Origin: Pseudomonadota bacterium
GTDB taxonomy: Bacteria > Pseudomonadota > Alphaproteobacteria > UBA828
DNA: 62,877 nt
Reading direction: 5' to 3'
Assembly (NCBI GenBank): GCA_027624955.1
Contig: JAQBTG010000018.1
Coordinates: 1-62,877, forward strand
This document shows positions 8,737 through 17,656 of the stretch, one piece after another. The position numbers were made by a program, and so were the translations under genes. The notes below the pieces were generated by a model. It was given only the letters and a program-made list of their open reading frames with translations, was not told the origin of the DNA and ran no database searches. Positions within the stretch are counted from its first letter, which is position 1; every line of letters begins with the position of its first letter.

Positions 8737-10302
8737 GTGTCGCCACGTAAGACGTTTGCCATCATCTCGCATCCGGACGCCGGCAAGACGACGCTGACCG
8801 AGCGTCTGCTGCACGCTGGCGGCGCCATTCACTTGGCCGGCGACGTCAAAGGGCGCGGCGAGCGCCGGCGCACGCGCTCGGACTGGATGACGATCGAACG
8901 CGAACGCGGCATCTCAATTTCAAGCTCGGTGATGACCTTCGAACATGCGGGAATCACCTTCAATCTTTTGGATACACCGGGCCATGAGGATTTCAGCGAA
9001 GATACTTATCGCACCCTGACGGCTGTCGATTCGGCGGTCATGGTGATCGACGCCGCCAAAGGCATCGAGAGCCAGACGCGAAAATTGTTTGAAGTGTGCC
9101 GTCTGCGCGATATCCCGATTCTCACCTTCATCAACAAAGTTGACCGCGAAGGCTTGAGCCCGTTCGAACTGCTCGACGAGATCGAGCAGGTGTTGGCGCT
9201 TGATGTGTGCCCGATGGTGTGGCCGGTCGGCATGGGCGGCCTGTTTCATGGCTGCTTCGACCTCCGCGGCAACAATTTTCTCAGCTCGAAGACCGGCGCC
9301 ACGGGGCGTTTTGACACAGTTCGCGCCACCAGCGGCGTGGATGACCCGCATTTTGACACTTGTATTTCCAACGAGGTGCTGCCGGGCTTCCGCGAGGACG
9401 CCGAACTGGTGCTGTCTGGCTACGCGGAATTCAATCAGACGAGCTACCGCGAAGGCCATCTGACACCGGTATTTTTCGGCTCGGCGCTCAAGGATTTCGG
9501 CGTCAGCGAACTGCTGCAGGCGCTCACCGATCATGCACCCACGCCGGGTCCACAGCCGGCTGAGCCGCGCGATATCCAGCCCGACGAAGACAAAGTCACC
9601 GGCTTTGTGTTCAAGGTGCAAGCCAACATGGACAAAAATCACCGCGACCGGGTGGCGTTTTTCCGCCTCTGTTCCGGGCGCTTCAAGCGCGGCATGAAGT
9701 TAAAACAGGGACGTGGCGGCAAGACCGTGGCGATCAACAACCCGACCTTCTTTTTCGCCCAAGATCGCCAATTGGCCGAGGACGCTTATCCCGGCGATAT
9801 TATCGGCATCCCCAATCACGGCACGCTGCGCGTCGGCGATACGCTGAGCGAGGGCGAGGATCTGCGCATTACCGGTATTCCTAATTTCGCGCCGGAAATC
9901 CTCCGCCGGGTGCGCCTCGGCGATCCCATGCGAATGAAGCAATTGCGCGGCGCGCTCAACGATCTGGCTGAAGAAGGCGTGACCCAAGTGTTTCGCCCAC
10001 GTATCGGCGCGCAATGGATCGTCGGCGTTGTCGGCCAGCTTCAACTCGACGTTCTAGTATCGCGCATTCAGAACGAATATCAGGTTGCCGTCGCCCTTGA
10101 GGCAGCGCCCTATGAGACCGCGCGTTGGCTCGCCGCTGACGACGCACAAAAGCTAAAAGAATTCGAAAAGAGCCAGCAATCCAACCTCGCCGACGACCGC
10201 GACAGCTGCCCCGTGTTCCTGGCGCGCAACGCCTGGGAACTCGACTACATCACCAAAAAATGGCCCGACATCCGCTTCAGCGAAACCCGCGAACGCGGAT
10301 GA
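8737..10302 (+). CDS. prfC: Peptide chain release factor 3
   Basis: 521 residues, normal for RF3. GTPase motifs are G1 SHPDAGKTTL (11-20), G3 DTPGHEDF (79-86) and G4 NKVD (133-136). C-terminal RF3 segments follow (RIGAQWIVGVVGQLQLDVL, YEVAVAxE-like). RF3 is a GTPase that recycles RF1/RF2 from the ribosome after termination. The start is GTG; a GAGGAATGA sequence lies just upstream, and no in-frame ATG fits better. Confidence 0.96.
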   Translation: MSPRKTFAIISHPDAGKTTLTERLLHAGGAIHLAGDVKGRGERRRTRSDWMTIERERGISISSSVMTFEHAGITFNLLDTPGHEDFSEDTYRTLTAVDSAVMVIDAAKGIESQTRKLFEVCRLRDIPILTFINKVDREGLSPFELLDEIEQVLALDVCPMVWPVGMGGLFHGCFDLRGNNFLSSKTGATGRFDTVRATSGVDDPHFDTCISNEVLPGFREDAELVLSGYAEFNQTSYREGHLTPVFFGSALKDFGVSELLQALTDHAPTPGPQPAEPRDIQPDEDKVTGFVFKVQANMDKNHRDRVAFFRLCSGRFKRGMKLKQGRGGKTVAINNPTFFFAQDRQLAEDAYPGDIIGIPNHGTLRVGDTLSEGEDLRITGIPNFAPEILRRVRLGDPMRMKQLRGALNDLAEEGVTQVFRPRIGAQWIVGVVGQLQLDVLVSRIQNEYQVAVALEAAPYETARWLAADDAQKLKEFEKSQQSNLADDRDSCPVFLARNAWELDYITKKWPDIRFSETRERG

Positions 10303-10445
10303 GAGATCACGTAAAGATTCCCGCAAACGGAACCCCCAACAGGAGTGCGATAGCATTCCGGCAAGCGCGACCGCGCGCCCGAGTTAGTACGAGGTAACCA
10401 AGAGAGCGAATGCGACCGCCCGGCGATTGAGGGACCAAACAAAAA

Positions 10446-10883
10446 CTACTGCAACCGCGAGAAATTACCGTGCCAGCTCTTGAGTGTCCGAGGCCGGATG
10501 AAAATCAGCCAGCGCGGGTCCTTCATGGTGGGTTCGAGATATTTGGGACCGTCCTCGCCAAGATAACGCAGCGCCATGCGGCGCGCGATCGCCACCCATT
10601 TGCCGCCGATATTGGGCCGCTCTATGACTTCCGCCGCGCCCTGGACCAGCACTTTGCGCGGCACCGCAACGGTATCGATGCAGAGCGAGACGCGTGGATT
10701 GCGCGACATGTACTGCGACCACAGCGATTCCTCACGCCCAACCAGGTAAAACCCGCCATCGCTATATTCGTGCCAAACCGGCGCCGCGTACGGCCAGCCG
10801 TCATCGTCGAGGCATGTCGCACGGCAAATCTCGCCGCCGTCCAAAAAAAGTTGCAGTTCCGCCTCACTCATCGGACCGGCCAT
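10446..10883 (-). CDS. Pyridoxamine-5'-phosphate-oxidase-like FMN/F420-binding protein
   Basis: 145 residues with the split-barrel PPOX fold: RATCLDDDGWPYAAPVWHEY at the N-terminus, YLVGREESLW, NPRVSLCIDT, VLVQGAAEVIE and a C-terminal WLIFIRPRTLKSWH. Members bind FMN or F420 and reduce small substrates or act as heme oxygenases; no specific substrate can be given. It lies 10 bp downstream of the DUF983 gene on the same strand, so they are probably co-transcribed. Confidence 0.85.
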   Translation of the reverse strand: MAGPMSEAELQLFLDGGEICRATCLDDDGWPYAAPVWHEYSDGGFYLVGREESLWSQYMSRNPRVSLCIDTVAVPRKVLVQGAAEVIERPNIGGKWVAIARRMALRYLGEDGPKYLEPTMKDPRWLIFIRPRTLKSWHGNFSRLQ

Positions 10884-10893
10884 ATTTCCCTCC

Positions 10894-11301
10894 CTAATGC
10901 TGTTCGTCGCCCCTGAGGCCGAGTGCCCACATCAAGCCAAGGCAAAAACCTTTGGCATGGGGCAGCAGCAGAAGCACCAGGATAACGCTAAGCGCGGCCG
11001 CGAACAGCAGAATGATCCACAGCGCCGGCGTGAACAGATAATCCACCGTGCCGAGCACCGGCACCAGAATGTGGCCGAGCAGGAGGATCGTCAGCCAGGG
11101 TGCGAAATCGTCAGTGCGGATTGCCCCAAGCGCTGCGCCGCAATGGTCGCAGGCAGAGACGGGCTTGAGATAGCGCCGGTAAATGCGCCCGGTGCCGCAA
11201 CTGGGGCAGCGTTTCCTGAAACCGCGCCACAGTGAGCGTGGAATCGGACGGCGCACCTCTTCTCCGGTTAAATCTTCTCCGGCGAGATTTTTGGTGTGCA
11301 T
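10894..11301 (-). CDS. DUF983 zinc-ribbon membrane protein
   Basis: 135 residues from the ATG at 11301, chosen because an AAGGAGAG ribosome-binding site sits immediately upstream; a longer in-frame extension lacks one. An N-terminal zinc-ribbon-like CPSCGTGRIYRRYLKPVSAC-DHCG pattern is followed by two membrane segments (about 70-90 and 95-115). This is the DUF983 architecture, common in alphaproteobacteria and sometimes near cytochrome oxidase genes. Function not known. Confidence 0.88.
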   Translation of the reverse strand: MHTKNLAGEDLTGEEVRRPIPRSLWRGFRKRCPSCGTGRIYRRYLKPVSACDHCGAALGAIRTDDFAPWLTILLLGHILVPVLGTVDYLFTPALWIILLFAAALSVILVLLLLPHAKGFCLGLMWALGLRGDEQH

Positions 11302-11403
11302 AGCAATCTCTCCTTCCCGTGCCATACGAGATAGGGTGGCGGCGGGCGATTGTACATGCGGCATTTCGTCCATGGGCGCAGGCATGGCGAGAGGAGAGAA
11401 GAA

Positions 11404-12156
11404 ATGCGGTTGAAGGGTAGGAAAGCGGTCATTACCGGCGCGGCTGCCGGGATTGGGCTTGAGACGGCGCGGCGCTTTGCCGAGGAAGGCGCGCGGGTGG
11501 TGTTGTCGGATATCGATAGCGCCGCGGTTGAGGCGGCGGCGGCAAAAATTGAGGGCGGGTTGGCCATCGCGGCCGATGTCACCGATCAGGGGCAGGTCGA
11601 TGCGCTGGTAGCCCAAGCGATTGCGGCGATGGGCGGCCTCGATATCTTAGTCAATAATGCCGGCATCCCGATGCTCGGCGGTGTCGAGACCCTGGCCGAG
11701 GCCGATTGGGACCGCGAATTGGACGTCAATCTAAAGAGCGTTTACCGCACCGGGCGCGCCGTTTGGCCGCATTTCAAGGCACAAGGCCATGGCGTGATTC
11801 TCAACACCGCGTCGATCGCCGGGCTCACCGGCAGCGCCGGTCAAGCGAGTTACGGCGCCGCCAAGGCTGGGGTGATCAATCTCACGCGCTGCATGGCGAT
11901 TGACGGGGCCAATATACCGATCCGCGTCAATTGCATCTGTCCGGGATTTATCGAAACGCCGATGCTGATGGATTATCTCGCCGGTCAGGATGACCCGGCG
12001 GCGGCGCGCGCCCAAGTCGATGCGATGCATCCCTTGGGCGGCATCGGCCGGCCGGCGGATATCGCTGGCGGCTTCGTCTATCTCGCTTCCGACGAAGCCG
12101 CCTGGATCACCGGCACGGCGCTCACCATCGACGGCGGCCTGACTGCTGGAGTTTAG
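11404..12156 (+). CDS. Short-chain dehydrogenase/reductase
   Basis: 250 residues from the ATG at 11404, preceded by GAGAGGAGAGAAGAA. Classical SDR: TGAAAGIG cofactor motif, NNAG, the catalytic Ser and the YxxxK motif (SYGAAKAG), then a NCICPGFIETPM segment. It is an NAD(P)-dependent oxidoreductase, similar in type to 3-oxoacyl-ACP reductases, but the substrate is unknown. It is divergent from the DUF983 gene, with a 102-bp shared promoter region. Confidence 0.88.
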   Translation: MRLKGRKAVITGAAAGIGLETARRFAEEGARVVLSDIDSAAVEAAAAKIEGGLAIAADVTDQGQVDALVAQAIAAMGGLDILVNNAGIPMLGGVETLAEADWDRELDVNLKSVYRTGRAVWPHFKAQGHGVILNTASIAGLTGSAGQASYGAAKAGVINLTRCMAIDGANIPIRVNCICPGFIETPMLMDYLAGQDDPAAARAQVDAMHPLGGIGRPADIAGGFVYLASDEAAWITGTALTIDGGLTAGV

Positions 12157-12162
12157 CGGGGT

Positions 12163-12489
12163 TTAATCGGCCTCGTTATGGTTTGCCAGCGTTGTCTCGC
12201 GTACCCCCAGCCTGTTGAAGCCAATATCACGCAACAGGTGATCGTTAACCACGCCAAGCGATGGCGTCCGGCGGGCTTTACGCGCCTTGCGCGCCTTGGG
12301 CGCGGCCCGCGGCGTTACCGTCACGCGCGAACCCGTCATTTGCGTCCCGATCGCATAGGCCCAAATCTGAAGCCCGGAGAGAATGTCGCCGGCCAGCGCG
12401 CCGCTCCGACGTATCCAGGGTGTTGGCTGTGCGGTCGGCCGTGGATTTGCCCGCCGAGTAAATGAACCGCCCATGCTCGTGATTGCCAT
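12163..12489 (-). CDS. DUF1127 small basic protein
   Basis: 108 residues from the ATG at 12489, preceded by GGGAGAG; a longer in-frame reading to 12597 is possible. The C-terminal NDHLLRDIGFNRLGVRE is the DUF1127 core. Before it lies a basic KARKARKARR stretch. In alphaproteobacteria DUF1127 proteins affect RNA metabolism and phosphate or carbon homeostasis; this one is longer than the usual 50-70 residues. It is convergent with the SDR gene. Its promoter region carries the paired TetR-like sites. Confidence 0.75.
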   Translation of the reverse strand: MAITSMGGSFTRRANPRPTAQPTPWIRRSGALAGDILSGLQIWAYAIGTQMTGSRVTVTPRAAPKARKARKARRTPSLGVVNDHLLRDIGFNRLGVRETTLANHNEAD

Positions 12490-12634
12490 GATTCTCTCCC
12501 TTTGCTTCCCATCCGGGTCTCTCGGCGCCCTCAAGCGCCGGCGGGAAACCCTGACGGATTGTTGTGGTGGCAGGCGTTGGCTTTCTCCTTGGTTCACTGC
12601 CTAGAGCCGCGACCGCACCATCAAAAATTCAATA

Positions 12635-12678
12635 CATACCAACCAGTCTGTAATGTAATATACAGACCGGTTGGTATG
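12635..12678. promoter_or_regulatory. Paired inverted TetR-type operator sites
   Basis: Two 18-bp arms, 12635-12652 and 12661-12678, form an inverted repeat with one mismatch and an 8-bp spacer. Each arm has the form CATACCAACCxGTCTGTA, which resembles TetR-family operators. A third copy of the same 18-mer lies at 12805-12822. The pair sits between the DUF1127 gene (start 12489) and the tetR gene (start 12839). Confidence 0.75.
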
Positions 12679-12804
12679 CTGTCAATGCTCGACCGAAAAA
12701 TATTCATCATTGGTCAAACACCACAATAATATGCCCAAACTAACGGTACTATCTGAACAAATTTATCAGCAATCTCGGCCCTTGTAATTGCTGTGACATT
12801 CTAT

Positions 12805-12822
12805 AACATACTGATTGGTACG
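12805..12822. promoter_or_regulatory. Third TetR-type operator copy, just upstream of tetR
   Basis: AACATACTGATTGGTACG matches the reverse complement of the left arm at 12635-12652 at 14 of 18 positions. It ends 16 bp before the tetR start codon, a position that would block initiation or the promoter. This supports autoregulation by the adjacent TetR protein (inference). Confidence 0.6.
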
Positions 12823-12838
12823 TTGCAGAAAGGTATAA

Positions 12839-13465
12839 ATGATGGAACGCGGCCACGACACCAAAGAGCGCATCCTTGATACGAGCCAAGCGTTGATCCT
12901 GGAAAGAGGCTTCGCCGCCACTTCGCTCGATAACATCCTCAAGACGACCGGCGTCACGAAGGGCGCGTTTTTCCATCATTTCGATTCAAAGGCCGATCTG
13001 GCGCAGACCCTGATCCAGCGCTTCGCGGCAAATGATTTCGCCATGTTCGACGAATGGGACCGCCGCGCCGACGCGCTGTCTGACGATCCCCTTCAAGCTT
13101 TGATGCTATTTCTCAAGTTTTTCGAGGAGTGGATTGACGGTCTCAGCAAGCCATTCGCCGGCTGCATGTTCGCTGTCTATGTCTATGAGAGTACGCTGTT
13201 CAGCGACGATGTGAATGGCTTCGTCCAACAGTCGCTCGATCATTGGCAGCGCTATTACAGGAAGAAATTTGCTGCCATTATCGCCGTGCGCCCACCGAAA
13301 TTAGAAGTTCGCGCCGCTGAGCTTGCCGAAATGATCGTCGCTATCCTCGAAGGCGCGTTTATTCTCTCCAGATCGAGCGGCAAGCCCGAATTGATCTCGC
13401 GCCAATCGCGGCTGTTCCGCGGCTATATCAAATTACTGTTCGACGACACGCCGGCAATCGCCTGA
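12839..13465 (+). CDS. TetR/AcrR-family transcriptional regulator
   Basis: 208 residues. The N-terminal helix-turn-helix spans about 10-55 (KERILDTSQALILERGF, then AATSLDNILKTTGVTKGAFFHHF), followed by a ligand-binding helical domain. It resembles the AcuR/NemR-type group with its FHHFDSKADLAQTL start of helix 4. The ligand is unknown. Candidate targets are itself, the divergent DUF1127 gene and possibly the pxpA operon starting 130 bp downstream. Confidence 0.9.
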   Translation: MMERGHDTKERILDTSQALILERGFAATSLDNILKTTGVTKGAFFHHFDSKADLAQTLIQRFAANDFAMFDEWDRRADALSDDPLQALMLFLKFFEEWIDGLSKPFAGCMFAVYVYESTLFSDDVNGFVQQSLDHWQRYYRKKFAAIIAVRPPKLEVRAAELAEMIVAILEGAFILSRSSGKPELISRQSRLFRGYIKLLFDDTPAIA

Positions 13466-13594
13466 TGCGCGCGCCCCGGCCCTCCCCGTTCAACCATCGC
13501 AATCCCTCCCCTGCCCGCTTGGCACGGCCCGGGCGCAGCCGTAAACTGTTGTCGCAATGGGGCGGCCAACGCGCCTGAAGGCTGGGAGAACGGC

Positions 13595-14308
13595 ATGAAA
13601 GTGGACATCAATTGCGATATGGGCGAGGCCTATAGCATCTACACTTGCGGCGACGATGCTGCGATCATGCCCTATGTCAGCCAGGCCAATGTTGCGTGCG
13701 GCTATCATGCCTCCGACCCAAGCGTCATGCAGGCGACGGTGCGCCTCGCGAAAGAGCATGGCGTTGCCGTCGGCGCGCACCCGTCCTATCCGGACCGCCA
13801 GGGTTTCGGCCGGCGCGCGATGAAACTAGACCCTGATGAGTTGCTCGACTGTCTGGTCTATCAGGTCGGCGCGCTGAAGGGCTTTCTCGATGCCGAAGGC
13901 ATGGCGCTCAACCATGTCAAACCGCATGGCGCGCTTAACGGCGTCGCCTGGGACGATGAGGCAACCTGCCGCGCTATCGGCCTCTGCGCCCAATCCTTTG
14001 GCGTACCGGTGATGGCGATGTCGGGAACCGGCCACGAAAAAACCTATGGCGCGCTCGGCTTGCCAGTTATCTTCGAGACCTATGTCGATCTCGATTATAA
14101 CGATGCCGGCCAGGTGGTGATCACCCGCGAGCACACCGCCGTCGCACCTGAGGCAGCGCTTGCTCAAGCTCGACGCGCCGCCAATGACGGCACGGTCATG
14201 GCGCTTTCAGGCAAGCTGGTGGCGGTAAAATGCCAGTCCATCTGCGTCCATTCCGACACCCCCGGCGCCGTCGAGGTGGCCAAGGCGATCCACGCCGAAC
14301 TGGCCTAA
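13595..14308 (+). CDS. pxpA: 5-oxoprolinase subunit A (LamB/YcsF family)
   Basis: 237 residues matching LamB/YcsF: VDINCDMGEAYSIY at the N-terminus, VACGYHASDPSVM, GAHPSYPDRQGFGRR, LNHVKPHGALN and VAVKCQSICVHSDTPGAV. PxpA acts with PxpB and PxpC to hydrolyse 5-oxoproline to glutamate with ATP. It is first gene of a five-gene same-strand operon (pxpA, biotin carboxylase, pxpB, pxpC, biotin carrier). A GGGAGA ribosome-binding site precedes the ATG. Confidence 0.92.
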   Translation: MKVDINCDMGEAYSIYTCGDDAAIMPYVSQANVACGYHASDPSVMQATVRLAKEHGVAVGAHPSYPDRQGFGRRAMKLDPDELLDCLVYQVGALKGFLDAEGMALNHVKPHGALNGVAWDDEATCRAIGLCAQSFGVPVMAMSGTGHEKTYGALGLPVIFETYVDLDYNDAGQVVITREHTAVAPEAALAQARRAANDGTVMALSGKLVAVKCQSICVHSDTPGAVEVAKAIHAELA

Positions 14309-14339
14309 CCCCCGGCCACACGAAACGAAAAAGGCACCC

Positions 14340-15701
14340 ATGAAGAAAGTTCTCATCGCCAATCGCGGCGAAATCGCCTGCCGTATTATCAAGAGCTGCC
14401 AGGCCCTCGGGTTGCAGACCGTCGCCGTCCATTCTGAGGCCGACGCCAATGCCAAACATGTGGCCGCGGCAGACGAGGCGCGCGCCATCGGCCCGTCGGC
14501 GGCCAAGGAAAGCTACCTCGTTGCCGAAAACCTGCTCGCCGCGGCGCGCGATACTGGCGCCGACGCCGTGCATCCGGGCTATGGCTTCCTTGCAGAAAAC
14601 GCTGGGTTTGCCAACGCCGTCGCCGATGCCGGCATGACCTGGATTGGCCCGCGTCCCGAAACCATCGCCGATATGGGCGACAAGGAGCGCGCCCGCATGC
14701 TCGCGCATGGCGCTGGCGTGCCGATCGTGCCCGGCAGCGCACGCTTCGCCGTGGGCGACAATGCCGGCCTGGAAGCGGCCGGGGCGGAGATTGGCTTTCC
14801 GTTGCTGGTCAAGGCGACGGCGGGCGGCGGCGGCATCGGCATGAAACGCGTGGACGCGGCGGAGGCCCTGGTCGGGACCGTCGAAGCGACCCAGAGCATG
14901 GCTGAAAAAGCCTTCGGCAACGGTACGGTTTATCTCGAAAAACTGATCGACCGGCCGCGCCATATCGAGATTCAAGTGTTCGGCCTCGGCGATGGTGGCG
15001 CGGTGCATTTATTTGAGCGCGAATGCTCGATCCAGCGGCGCTTTCAAAAGATCATCGAGGAATCGCCCGCACCCGGCCTCGCGCCCGAAACCCGCCAGGC
15101 CATGGCCGAAGCGTCGATCGCCTTGACCAAGGCGGAGCGCTATCGGGGCGCCGGCACAATCGAATTCATCATGGCGCCCGACGGTAATTTCTATTTTCTC
15201 GAGATGAATACCCGCATCCAGGTCGAGCATCCGGTGACGGAAATGATCACCGGCGAAGATCTGGTCAGTCTGCAATTGCGCCTGGCGCGCGGCGATGATT
15301 TGTCGGCGCTCAATCAAAACGACATCAGCACGCGCGGCCACGCCATCGAATGCCGCATCTATGCCGAAAACCCGGCCAAGAATTTTCTGCCCTCACCGGG
15401 CCCGCTGGAAATCTTCCGCCCGCCGGCTGAGAGCACAACCATCCGCGTCGATACCGGGTTCAGAGAAGGCGACCAGGTAACCTATTTCTACGACCCGATG
15501 ATCGCCAAGCTGATCGCTCACGGCGCTGACCGTGCGGCTGCAATCGAGAATATGTTGGCGGCTCTCGGCGAATTCCGTATAGAAGGCATCGTAACGAATA
15601 TTTCCTTCCTCAAGCGCGTCTTGGCCCATCCGGCATATCTGGATGGAGAGACGCATACCGGTTTTGTCGACCAGCACAAAGCCGAGTTGATGGCGGAATA
15701 G
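14340..15701 (+). CDS. Biotin carboxylase (AccC-type)
   Basis: 453 residues, full-length biotin carboxylase. KKVLIANRGEIACRII starts the preATP-grasp domain, VHPGYGFLAEN follows, the ATP-grasp glycine loop KATAGGGGIGMK is at 158-169, and the MNTRIQVEHPVTEMITG signature is present. It carboxylates biotin on a carrier protein with ATP and bicarbonate. Its place between pxpA and pxpB, with a biotin carrier gene at the end of the operon and no accA/accD nearby, suggests a dedicated carboxylase rather than the housekeeping acetyl-CoA enzyme (inference). Confidence 0.92.
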   Translation: MKKVLIANRGEIACRIIKSCQALGLQTVAVHSEADANAKHVAAADEARAIGPSAAKESYLVAENLLAAARDTGADAVHPGYGFLAENAGFANAVADAGMTWIGPRPETIADMGDKERARMLAHGAGVPIVPGSARFAVGDNAGLEAAGAEIGFPLLVKATAGGGGIGMKRVDAAEALVGTVEATQSMAEKAFGNGTVYLEKLIDRPRHIEIQVFGLGDGGAVHLFERECSIQRRFQKIIEESPAPGLAPETRQAMAEASIALTKAERYRGAGTIEFIMAPDGNFYFLEMNTRIQVEHPVTEMITGEDLVSLQLRLARGDDLSALNQNDISTRGHAIECRIYAENPAKNFLPSPGPLEIFRPPAESTTIRVDTGFREGDQVTYFYDPMIAKLIAHGADRAAAIENMLAALGEFRIEGIVTNISFLKRVLAHPAYLDGETHTGFVDQHKAELMAE

Positions 15702-15764
15702 ACCGCCCGTTCGGGCGGCGCGAAGGAAAGCTAGACCGCTCGTTCAGGGCGGATTGGGGGAAGC
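15699..15764 (+). repeat. Two 33-bp imperfect direct repeats with a GC hairpin
   Basis: Unit 1 at 15699-15731 and unit 2 at 15732-15764 share the pattern TAGACCGCxCGTTC-GGGCGG and the ending AAGC. Unit 1 contains a perfect hairpin CCGCCC-gttc-GGGCGG; unit 2 a near copy. The repeats fill the gap between the biotin carboxylase and pxpB genes, and unit 2 supplies the GGGGGAAG ribosome-binding site of pxpB. Confidence 0.8.
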
Positions 15765-15769
15765 TACAT

Positions 15770-16642
15770 ATGATTTATGACGAGCCCAAATTTTTGCCCG
15801 GCGGCGACCGCTACATCACGGTCGAGTTCGGCAATGAAATGAATCTGGAACTCAATTTCAAGGCCCAGGGGCTGGCCGCTGCGCTGGCGCAATCCGGCAC
15901 CAAGGGACTGGTGGAATCGGCGCCCTGCTTCGCGACCTTGCTGGTGCATTACGAACCGCGCGACATTTCCTATGACGATATGGTGCGCGAGCTTAAAAGC
16001 CTGTGCGCCTCCCTCGGCTCGGCAGAAGAGATTGAGATGGACAGCCGGCTCTTTACCTTCGAGACGCTCTATCTCGATCCCTGGACCAAAGAATGCATCG
16101 ACGATTACCGCGAAAAAATTAACCCGGACAAGGATTACGATCCAGATTTCGTTGCCCGCCTGAACGGGCTGGAGGATCGCCACCAATTGGTGCGTGTCCA
16201 TTCGGGCACGGAATATTGGGTCGCGTCGCTCGGCTTCTGGCCCGGCCTGCCGTTCCTGCAACCGCTCGATCCGCGCACCATGATCACCTGCCCTAAATAT
16301 AATCCACCGCGCACCTGGACGCCGCAAGGCGCGGTTGGCATGGGCGGCTCGGCTTCCTCGATCTATCCGGTGGCGACGCCCGGCGGCTACCAGCTCTTCG
16401 GCCGCACGCCAGTGCCGATTTGGGACACCACCAAGCGCTTCGACGTCTTTGCCGGCGATATCGTGCTGTTCCGCCCTGGCGACCGGATCAAATTCGTGCC
16501 TGTCACCCGCGACGTTTATGACCAGGCCGAGCGCAAGATCAAAGAGGGCACGTATATCTACAACGTCATCGAGTATCAGAAATTTTCGGTGCGTAATTAC
16601 AATCAATGGGTCAGCAAGCTCGATAAGAGCGAACGGTTTTAG
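15770..16642 (+). CDS. pxpB: PxpB/KipI-type carboxyltransferase-domain protein (allophanate hydrolase subunit 1 family)
   Basis: 290 residues with the KipI/urea-carboxylase CT fold: DRYITVEFGNEMNLELN near the start, VESAPCFATLLVHYEP, then FWPGLPFLQPLDPR, GAVGMGGSASSIYP and GGYQLFGRTPVPIW. It is longer than typical PxpB (about 220-240) because of an inserted region around residues 85-130. It pairs with the next gene (PxpC). Family is firm; whether the substrate is 5-oxoproline or another amide is open. Confidence 0.88.
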   Translation: MIYDEPKFLPGGDRYITVEFGNEMNLELNFKAQGLAAALAQSGTKGLVESAPCFATLLVHYEPRDISYDDMVRELKSLCASLGSAEEIEMDSRLFTFETLYLDPWTKECIDDYREKINPDKDYDPDFVARLNGLEDRHQLVRVHSGTEYWVASLGFWPGLPFLQPLDPRTMITCPKYNPPRTWTPQGAVGMGGSASSIYPVATPGGYQLFGRTPVPIWDTTKRFDVFAGDIVLFRPGDRIKFVPVTRDVYDQAERKIKEGTYIYNVIEYQKFSVRNYNQWVSKLDKSERF

Positions 16643-16654
16643 GAGGGTCCGGAT

Positions 16655-17626
16655 ATGTTGGAAGTTATCAAACCCGGCCTGGAAACTTCGATCCAGGACT
16701 TCCCCGGCCGCATTGGATATTGGAACCAAGGCTTTCCGCCATCGGGACCGATGGACAGTTGGTCATTCCGCCTGGCCAATATATTGGTTGGTAACGACGC
16801 CGGCGCGCCCGGTCTTGAAGCCCAGTTCATGGGCCCGACCCTGAAGTTTCAGAACGATGGCGTGATCGCCGTCACCGGCGCCAATATGGCGCCGAAGGTG
16901 GACGGCGAGGAAATCCCGTTGTGGCAGAGCGTTGCCGTCAAAGCTGGCCAAACCCTGGTGATGGGCCCGGCGTTCCAGGGCGCGCGCGGTTATTTCGCCG
17001 TCGCCGGCGGCATCGACGCGCCCGAATGGCTGGGCTCGGCAGCGACCTTCCACAAAGCGAGCGTCGGCGGCCTCGACGGCAGCGCCATCAAGGCCGGGCA
17101 AGTGCTGCCGGTGAAAGCCGGCACCGGCCAGGCCGGACGCCGGGTAAAGGATTCCTGCCGGCCGAAATTTGCCAGCGACAAACAATGGCAGATCGAAGCG
17201 GTGGCCGGGCCAAATGACGATTGGATCGACGAGGCCGGTCATCAACGCTTCCTCACCACGCCGTGGAAACTAGAAGCGCGCAGCGACCGCACCGGCTACC
17301 GGCTCGACGGGCCGGATTGGACCTTCACCGAAAAAGCGACCAACAAACCGCCGGAAAACGGCGTGTTCCCGTCCAACATCGTCGACCATGGCTATCCCAT
17401 GGGCGGGGTTAATCTATGCGGCCAAAAACCCATCATTTTGGTCAATGACGGGCCGTCCATGGGCGGCTTCATTGTCCCCTATACGGTGCCGTCGGCGGCG
17501 TTCTGGAAACTCGGCCAGATGAAGCCCAATGAATTTATCAATTTCAACCGGGTCAGCGTTGCCGAAGCGCAGGCGCTCCGCATCGAACTCGACGATCTTT
17601 GCGATGAAAATTCTATTGAATCGTAG
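16655..17626 (+). CDS. pxpC: PxpC/KipA-type biotin-dependent carboxyltransferase-family protein
   Basis: 323 residues of the KipA/allophanate-hydrolase-subunit-2 family: LEVIKPGLETSIQDFPGR at the N-terminus, GPMDSWSFRLANILVGND, GAPGLEAQFMGPTLKF, and the C-terminal MGGFIVPYTVPSAAFWKLGQ. It follows pxpB by 12 bp with an AGGAGG ribosome-binding site. KipA and KipI together make up the two parts of the carboxyltransferase module of urea carboxylase. Confidence 0.9.
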   Translation: MLEVIKPGLETSIQDFPGRIGYWNQGFPPSGPMDSWSFRLANILVGNDAGAPGLEAQFMGPTLKFQNDGVIAVTGANMAPKVDGEEIPLWQSVAVKAGQTLVMGPAFQGARGYFAVAGGIDAPEWLGSAATFHKASVGGLDGSAIKAGQVLPVKAGTGQAGRRVKDSCRPKFASDKQWQIEAVAGPNDDWIDEAGHQRFLTTPWKLEARSDRTGYRLDGPDWTFTEKATNKPPENGVFPSNIVDHGYPMGGVNLCGQKPIILVNDGPSMGGFIVPYTVPSAAFWKLGQMKPNEFINFNRVSVAEAQALRIELDDLCDENSIES

Positions 17627-17656
17627 CAGACCGAATCATAACAGGGAGACCGCAAC

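Noticed and set aside
16655-17626. KipI/KipA as sporulation kinase inhibitor pair
   Set aside because: The name comes from Bacillus; here the operon partners are PxpA and biotin enzymes and there is no sporulation kinase.
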